Source of the DNA: Inediibacterium massiliense
GTDB taxonomy: Bacteria > Bacillota > Clostridia > Peptostreptococcales > Thermotaleaceae
Assembly: GCF_001282725.1 (NCBI RefSeq)
Contig: NZ_LN876587.1
Span: forward strand, 925,695 to 989,694
Length of the DNA stretch: 64,000 nt
Direction of reading: 5' to 3'
Shown one piece after another: positions 58,499 through 64,000 of this stretch (position 1 is the first letter of the stretch; each line of letters starts with the position of its first letter). The notes under the pieces are model-generated. The model did no database searches and had not been told where the DNA came from. It saw nothing but the letters and a program-made list of their open reading frames with translations. A program made the translations under genes and the position numbers.

Positions 58499-59257
58499 AT
58501 GAAACTACTCATTTTTATATTTGGACTGTTTATAGGATCTTTCTTAAATGTATGCATTTATAGAATTCCTAAAGGGGAATCGATTATTTATCCTTCTTCT
58601 CATTGTCCCAAATGTAATACGAATTTAAAACCTATAGATTTAATACCTGTCATTAGTTTTTTATTTCATAAAAGAAAATGTAGATACTGTGGAGAAAATA
58701 TTTCTCTACAGTATCCCTTTATAGAACTATTAAACGGATTCATTTATTTATTTTTGTATATAAAATATGATACATCTATATTTTTTATACAATATATGAT
58801 TCTTACTAGCTTATTAATTGTAATTTCTATGATAGATATTCAATTTAAAATTATACCAGATGCATGTAATCTATTTGGATTTATAACAGCAATTATTTTG
58901 ATTTTATTTAAGAATCCTACTCTTTTATCTTTTAAGGATGCTTTTTTTGGACTGCTTATAGGAGGAGGATTTTTTTTAATCATTGCTATCCTTACAAATG
59001 CCATGGGAGGCGGAGACATTAAATTAATGGGAGTTTTAGGATTATTTTTTGGATGGAAGATGATTGTATTCATTACTTTTTTTTCTTTTTGTATTGGATC
59101 TATTCTTTCTATTCTTTTGATTTTATTTAAAATTAAAAATAAAAAAGATCCTATTGCTTTTGGACCCTTTATATCTCTTGCAGTATGTTTAGCCATATTT
59201 TATGGTACAGAAATCATCAATCGATACTTATCTTTTTTATTATACTTAGGAAGTTAA
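58499..59257 (+). CDS. pilD: Prepilin peptidase PilD (A24)
   Basis: A 252-residue membrane peptidase/methylase. N-terminal GLFIGSFLNVCIYRIPKGES; a zinc-type pair CPKCNTNL and CRYCGENI; catalytic aspartates in MIDIQFKIIPD and NAMGGGDIKLMG. About seven or eight membrane segments. It processes PilA, PilV and the PilX-like protein. Confidence 0.93.
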   Translation: MKLLIFIFGLFIGSFLNVCIYRIPKGESIIYPSSHCPKCNTNLKPIDLIPVISFLFHKRKCRYCGENISLQYPFIELLNGFIYLFLYIKYDTSIFFIQYMILTSLLIVISMIDIQFKIIPDACNLFGFITAIILILFKNPTLLSFKDAFFGLLIGGGFFLIIAILTNAMGGGDIKLMGVLGLFFGWKMIVFITFFSFCIGSILSILLILFKIKNKKDPIAFGPFISLAVCLAIFYGTEIINRYLSFLLYLGS

Positions 59258-59302
59258 AATATACGAAATTTTTATGCCGTAAATATAAACGAGGTGACAA
59301 AT

Positions 59303-60358
59303 TTGCTAAAAAAACAAATTATATCTATAGATATAGGAAGAATGACTACCAAAATAGTTATTGGCAAAGTGCATAAGGAATATATATGGATACAAAATCA
59401 ATTTATGATTTCAACGCCATCAGATTCTTACGAAAATGGATATATCAAAAATATTTCTTCTCTTCAAGAGATAATTCAATCTGTTTTAAGTGAAAATAAA
59501 ATAAAAACAAAACATGTTATATGTACAGTACAAAGCAGTACAGCTATTGTTAGAGAAATGACTCTCCCTCATGCAAAAGAATCTGATCTTGATGCTATGA
59601 TTTATTTTGAAATAGAAAAATATATTCCAGTAAAATTAGATCAATATGTAGTAGAATATAAAATTCTAGAAACATTCAAAGAAGAAGATATAGAAAAACA
59701 AAGGATCTTAGTAGTAGCCCTTCCCAAAAAAATTATTGAAAGATATTTAGAGTTGATTCAGTCTCTACAATTAAAACCTATTGCATTAGATCTTCATTTT
59801 AATGGAATTATGAAAGCTTTTGAAGAAGAAGTATTGATTAATGAAGAAAATGGACATCTTGCTAAAACTCTTGCATTTATTGATATAGGTCATGAAACGA
59901 TAGATATTACAATTATTGAACGAGGTACTTTTAAATTTAATCGATTAATTCTTCAAGGTGGAAAAGAAATTAATGAAAATATTGCCAATGCCTTTAGCTT
60001 ATCTTTAAAAGAAGCTGAACAAAAAAAGATTGAATATGCAAATTTAAATGAACTCAATACAAATACTTCTTCCTATATGGTCAATGAACATATAAAGATA
60101 ACTATAGACTTGTGGATTCGAGAAATTCAAAGAGTATTTCAATATTATACCAGCCGGGAAAGAGAGAAACAAATTGACTCCATTTATTTATATGGTGGAA
60201 GTTCTAAAATTCCTTATTTGAAAGAATATCTGATAGAGAATTTAAATATTCCTACCTTTTTACTAAAAAAAGTCAGCAGTATTGAATTTCAGAAAAAAGA
60301 TGCTTCTATTTTGCTTTCAGACTATTTTAATTCTTGTACAGCTCTGTTAAGAAAGTAG
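59303..60358 (+). CDS. pilM: Type IV pilus actin-like assembly protein PilM
   Basis: A 351-residue actin-like ATP-binding protein. Phosphate-1 motif IISIDIGRMTTKIVIG; central PilM signature DAMIYFEIEKYIPVKLDQYV; second phosphate loop AFIDIGHETIDITIIE; adenosine region YLYGGSSKIPYLKEYL. The TTG at 59303 is preferred because GAGGTGA is six bases upstream. It recruits PilN/PilO at the inner membrane. Confidence 0.9.
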   Translation: MLKKQIISIDIGRMTTKIVIGKVHKEYIWIQNQFMISTPSDSYENGYIKNISSLQEIIQSVLSENKIKTKHVICTVQSSTAIVREMTLPHAKESDLDAMIYFEIEKYIPVKLDQYVVEYKILETFKEEDIEKQRILVVALPKKIIERYLELIQSLQLKPIALDLHFNGIMKAFEEEVLINEENGHLAKTLAFIDIGHETIDITIIERGTFKFNRLILQGGKEINENIANAFSLSLKEAEQKKIEYANLNELNTNTSSYMVNEHIKITIDLWIREIQRVFQYYTSREREKQIDSIYLYGGSSKIPYLKEYLIENLNIPTFLLKKVSSIEFQKKDASILLSDYFNSCTALLRK

Positions 60359-60367
60359 GTGTATATA

Positions 60368-60919
60368 ATGGATTTTAATTTTTTCTCTCCTTATATAAAT
60401 ACAAAAAAAACATATCAAAAGAAAAAAACTTATGGAGTTTTTATTGGAATCTTTATAATAAGTATATTATTTATGAGCATATATTGGTATCACCATACTA
60501 TAGAAGAATTGAAAAAACAAGCTCATACAATGGAAAATATAATTCAATCTAAAAAAACACATGCTCAACTTCAAAAAATACAAGAAAAGCAAGAGAAAAT
60601 AAACATCATGGAAAAATATTACAAGACTCTTATACAATTAGATGATCAAATAGATGATCTATCTTTTATCCATAAAAATTTCTTCATCACCTTATCCAAT
60701 ACAATACCTGAAGAAATTTCCTTAAACGTTATGAATCTTTCTTTAGAAGAACTTCAAATTCAAGGAATTTCAAAGAATAGAACAGCTATTGCAGAATTAG
60801 AGCATAATTTAAAAAATTTAGACACATTTGAAAATGTACATATTCCCAATATTACAGCAGATGAAGAAAATGGATATACCTTTACCATCCTCTGCAAGCT
60901 AAAGGATGTGAAAAAATGA
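60368..60919 (+). CDS. pilN: Type IV pilus alignment protein PilN
   Basis: A 183-residue single-pass protein. The N-terminus MDFNFFSPYINTKKTYQKKK includes the short PilM-binding type segment; one membrane segment (residues ~22-42) precedes a coiled coil and a small alpha/beta domain with LNVMNLSLEELQIQGISKNR. The ATG at 60368 follows AGGTG. Stop and start overlap by 4 bp with the next gene. Confidence 0.85.
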   Translation: MDFNFFSPYINTKKTYQKKKTYGVFIGIFIISILFMSIYWYHHTIEELKKQAHTMENIIQSKKTHAQLQKIQEKQEKINIMEKYYKTLIQLDDQIDDLSFIHKNFFITLSNTIPEEISLNVMNLSLEELQIQGISKNRTAIAELEHNLKNLDTFENVHIPNITADEENGYTFTILCKLKDVKK

Positions 60920-62088
60920 AGCTAACGAAAAGAGAAAAAATTTTAGTAAGTATTCTTATGATTCTTATTTTTATCTATGGTACTTATATATGGATCATCT
61001 CTCCTAAGATAAAAGAAATGAATCATCTTAAAGAGAAAATTGCTAAATATCAAATGACCATAGATGAAAATGAAGTGGAACTTATGAAAAGGAAAAGATT
61101 AGACGAAGAATTTAAAATACTTAATGATAAGATACTCCATACATCCAATAGATATTTTCCTTATGAAATTCAAGAAAAATATATTCTTTTATTAGATAAA
61201 ATATTTAATGAAACAAAGCTTCAAAGTCATACCATTAGCTTTCAGAAACCTGAAATCAAACCTTTAGAAATTAAAAAAGAGAAAGAAAAAGAAAAGTCTT
61301 ATGTACTAAAAGAATTTGCAGATACTTACAAAAATCAATCATTTTCTACATCTGATTCTATATCTGAAGATCAAAATCTAGAAATTGAAAAAATGGAAAT
61401 CAATATTCATACACAAGGAAGTTATTATCAAATTACAAACTTCATTGATAAAATCAATCAATTAGATAAAAGAATGCTTGTAAAAAATGTAAATTTAGTA
61501 AGAGATGAAAATAATCAATTGTCTGCCACTATGATTATAGAAATATATTCTATTCCTATGATTCATGAAGAAAATGAAAAAATAGATTGGCCTTTTAAAA
61601 GAGAATACGGAAAAAGTAATCCTTTTTGGAATGATTTTATCAAAAATGCTGCTCCTACAAAAGAAGAAATTTCATTTGATTTTGCTATGAATGTAAAGCC
61701 TATTACCTCCGATTTACCTACTCTTACTTTAGGAAAAGTAGCAGATGAATCTAGAAAAACATATGTGTATGCAGATAAAAATGAAGTAGAAAATGTAGAG
61801 ATTTATTTTACTCAAGAAAATGATCAATATTATTACAAATATAAAACAAGTCGTGAAGCATACCCTAAAGATGAGAGCTCTGAAGAATTTATTCCTAATG
61901 AAAATCAAATTAATTTGTTGATATTTACACATCATCGTAATGGAGCAAATGATTTTTCAGGAGCAAATGTTAAAATATTTAACGAAACAGATAAAGAAGT
62001 TTATGTTGAAATACAAGAAGATGACTTTGAAAAACCAAGAATTCATATTACTAAAAAATCAGGGAAAGTAAAGATTCATAAAAAATAA
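60916..62088 (+). CDS. PilO-like protein with long C-terminal extension
   Basis: A 390-residue protein. Residues 1-215 fit PilO: a membrane segment (EKILVSILMILIFIYGTYIW), a coiled coil, and a GspM/PilO-like fold (INIHTQGSYYQITNFIDKIN). Residues ~240-390 are extra: beta-rich and polar (SFDFAMNVKPITSDLPTLTL ... FNETDKEVYVEIQEDDF). Typical PilO has about 200 residues, so the second half is a lineage-specific outward-facing domain, perhaps linking to the thick wall. Confidence 0.82.
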   Translation: MKLTKREKILVSILMILIFIYGTYIWIISPKIKEMNHLKEKIAKYQMTIDENEVELMKRKRLDEEFKILNDKILHTSNRYFPYEIQEKYILLLDKIFNETKLQSHTISFQKPEIKPLEIKKEKEKEKSYVLKEFADTYKNQSFSTSDSISEDQNLEIEKMEINIHTQGSYYQITNFIDKINQLDKRMLVKNVNLVRDENNQLSATMIIEIYSIPMIHEENEKIDWPFKREYGKSNPFWNDFIKNAAPTKEEISFDFAMNVKPITSDLPTLTLGKVADESRKTYVYADKNEVENVEIYFTQENDQYYYKYKTSREAYPKDESSEEFIPNENQINLLIFTHHRNGANDFSGANVKIFNETDKEVYVEIQEDDFEKPRIHITKKSGKVKIHKK

Positions 62089-62102
62089 AATGGAGGAAAT
62101 AT

Positions 62103-62879
62103 ATGAAAACCTTAGATACTAAGGGGTTTACTTTAATAGAAGTCATTTTGTCCATTGCCATACTGGGAATAATTCTTATACCATGTATTACTTTGTTTTT
62201 GTCTGCACACAAAAATGTAAAAGAATCAGATGATCTTTTAAAAGCTACTTTATTAGCCCAAAAGAAGATGGAGGAAATTAAATCTGCTCCTATTCTTCCA
62301 GAAACATCAGATATGGATCCATATAGAGAAGATTCAGAAGAACCTGGATATCAATATAAAATTTATATAACACCCATAGAAGAATCTAAATTTAAAGAAA
62401 ACTATTTGGCCACTATTCAAATCAGAGAAGATCAAATACTTGTATTAAAAAACAAAGATGAACCTATAGAAACTTTAGATACACTTGTAGATACGATAAG
62501 TATTACTCATGAAGAAAATAAAATATTATTTGAATTTGAAGGTGAATTAAAAAATATAACTATTCCTTATACAAAAGAAGAAATTGAATCAAAAAATATC
62601 CTCATTAAATTTGAAACTTATAAAACTTCTAAAAAATATAATATCAATATAGAAGCAAACAATACAGTAGCAAATTCCACTCTAGATCTATATTTTTTTC
62701 AAACACAAGATGCAAAAGTAGATTATTCACACGTTGAAAATATTGGAGGAAAGGTAGGAGTTTATAAAAATTTAAGTCTAGGTGCTTATGCTTATCGATT
62801 ATATAAAATTAATATTATCATTACAAAAAATGGTCAAATCCTTAAAGAACTAAATGGATATAAAACATTTCTTAAATAG
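62103..62879 (+). CDS. pilV: PilV-like minor pilin
   Basis: A 258-residue prepilin-like protein. The leader ends DTKG and is followed by FTLIEVILSIAILGIILIPC with Glu+5. The globular part is long, beta-rich and lacks a clear cysteine pair. It is probably part of the minor-pilin tip that starts assembly. TGGAGG precedes the ATG. Confidence 0.85.
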   Translation: MKTLDTKGFTLIEVILSIAILGIILIPCITLFLSAHKNVKESDDLLKATLLAQKKMEEIKSAPILPETSDMDPYREDSEEPGYQYKIYITPIEESKFKENYLATIQIREDQILVLKNKDEPIETLDTLVDTISITHEENKILFEFEGELKNITIPYTKEEIESKNILIKFETYKTSKKYNINIEANNTVANSTLDLYFFQTQDAKVDYSHVENIGGKVGVYKNLSLGAYAYRLYKINIIITKNGQILKELNGYKTFLK

Positions 62880-62890
62880 GAGGAACTCCA

Positions 62891-64000
62891 TTGAAAAAAT
62901 TAGACAATCAAGGTTCTACTCTTATGATCGTTATTATGACTTTATGTCTACTATCTATTTTAGGTATTGGAATCCTCTCTTTATCCATAGCAGGATATAA
63001 AGTTAACAAAACCGATAGTCAGATAAAAACCAACTTCTATTTTGCTGAATCAGGATTAGATGAAGCTTATGCTATCATGTCTCAATTGATAGAATATGGA
63101 ATTCAAAAAGGAAATCGAGCAGCTAAAGAATTTATAGAAAATTTAGATTTAAACCAAGAAAAAGAAAAAATAGTTTTAGGGCAAAAAAGTGAATATTTTA
63201 ATGAAGATGGAACTATTAATCAAAAATACATAAGAATAAAAAAACAAGAATGCTTTGAAAATGAATATAAAGAATATATTACAAATGAATTAAAAAAATT
63301 AGAAGAATCACCAGGAGAATGGCATGAACAATTTAAAGAAGATATAAATGAAATTCAAAAAAAAATTAAGGAAGAAAAACATCCTACTATCATAATAAAA
63401 TCTAACAATATAAAATTTATTCAAGAAAATGAAGAAAAATATCTCCCTATAGAAATTCAATCTTCTTATGAAGAAAATGGTATAGAAAAAATTCTTGTTG
63501 CTACTTATAAAATCACTATTCCTAAATATGGAGAAAATCTTTATACTATGACAAATGTATCCAAACAAATGATCCATATTATTTGGGATAAAGCCATTAC
63601 TACAGATGGGAATTTAGATCTTGCTAATACTCAATTAAATATTGATGGAGATATCTATGTACGAGGAGAAAATAATGGTGGAGTCATTGTAACTGGAAAA
63701 AATAATAATATTAAAATACATGGAAATTCATATGTAAAAAATTTATTAACTCAAAAGGATTCTATAGATACTAATATTTCTATTAATGGTTCCTTATTTA
63801 CTTTAGACGACTTAGAAATAAATGGATTACGAACAAATATTGATATTAAAGATGGGTTTTATGCTTTATCAGATAGCTCTGATGCCAATAAATCTAATCA
63901 ATCAGGAAGTATTATTATCAATACAGAAGATCTTGGAAAAAAAGATGGATCAAGTTTATCTATTAAAGGAGATATTATGATTCATGGTTCATCTTTTATT
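62891..64000 (+). CDS. PilX-like large minor pilus protein (3' partial)
   Basis: A frame of at least 370 codons that runs off the window. TTG 62891 follows GGAGGAA. The N-terminus reads MKKLDNQGSTLMIVIMTLCL: a Gly-Ser type III-like cut site and one hydrophobic helix, but no Glu+5, as in many PilX proteins. The outer part is long: an acidic-helical part, then repeats such as NNNIKIHGNSYVKNLLTQKD that look like a beta-helix (also SIIINTEDLG). It may act as a surface adhesin carried by the pilus. Confidence 0.78.
   Translation, partial: MKKLDNQGSTLMIVIMTLCLLSILGIGILSLSIAGYKVNKTDSQIKTNFYFAESGLDEAYAIMSQLIEYGIQKGNRAAKEFIENLDLNQEKEKIVLGQKSEYFNEDGTINQKYIRIKKQECFENEYKEYITNELKKLEESPGEWHEQFKEDINEIQKKIKEEKHPTIIIKSNNIKFIQENEEKYLPIEIQSSYEENGIEKILVATYKITIPKYGENLYTMTNVSKQMIHIIWDKAITTDGNLDLANTQLNIDGDIYVRGENNGGVIVTGKNNNIKIHGNSYVKNLLTQKDSIDTNISINGSLFTLDDLEINGLRTNIDIKDGFYALSDSSDANKSNQSGSIIINTEDLGKKDGSSLSIKGDIMIHGSSFI

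Noticed and set aside
1-64000. tRNA, rRNA or CRISPR arrays
   Set aside because: None was recognised by eye on either strand; a tRNA scan would be needed to exclude a divergent tRNA.

Overview
This is a low-G+C stretch from a spore-forming Firmicute, most likely an anaerobic member of Clostridia. The case rests on a split sigK sporulation sigma gene, spore cortex and coat type genes, a ferredoxin-fused aldo/keto reductase, an IscR/IscS/IscU/MnmA run, and the order alaS, ireB (yrzL), yqgF (yrrK), yrzB, mltG (yrrL), yrrM, U32 peptidase, sporulation-type PBP, which matches Bacillus subtilis. No rRNA, tRNA or CRISPR array was seen.

Layout. 1-9.5 kb: a sugar-modification and glycosyltransferase cluster around four unusual proteins (two paralogues with beta-rich heads and coiled-coil tails, and two Pro/Cys-containing proteins), probably a spore or cell surface assembly. 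9.6-12.6 kb: a TrpXYZ-type ABC transporter behind a leader that has a promoter, an 18-codon peptide and competing hairpins. 13-16.7 kb: CDP-glucose type sugar genes plus two paralogous glycosyltransferases. 16.7-19.4 kb: a PMCA-type calcium ATPase. 19.7-33.1 kb: housekeeping genes (iscR-iscS-iscU, mnmA, T-box alaS, ireB, yqgF). 33.2-36.8 kb: an inserted metal/redox module with two Fur-family regulators, DUF5320, a ScfB-like radical SAM maturase with no SCIFF peptide beside it, DUF134 and a tiny zinc ribbon. 37-43.6 kb: rnj, mltG, O-methyltransferase, U32 peptidase and PBP.

43.6-49.5 kb is the most striking region. sigK is cut in two by a compact 5,117-bp intervening ('skin') element. Joining the two halves at a shared AATG restores one open frame of 243 codons, including a Bacillus-like pro-sequence. 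The element carries two intact large serine recombinases, a SleB-type cell-wall hydrolase, two tiny plus-strand ORFs that are candidate directionality factors, and a 25-bp direct repeat bracketing one of them.

49.5-52.4 kb is a graveyard of fragments. It holds a 30-bp exact copy of part of sigK, the tail of an SGNH hydrolase, a stand-alone LexA DNA-binding domain behind an SOS box, and an M23 peptidase that has lost its metal ligands. 52.4-53.7 kb encodes a CapA-family lipoprotein. 53.8-64 kb is a complete-looking type IV pilus operon (pilB, T, C, A, D, M, N, O, V and a partial PilX-like gene) behind a c-di-GMP-II riboswitch; PilB also has a MshEN-type N-terminus, so c-di-GMP may act on both transcription and motor.
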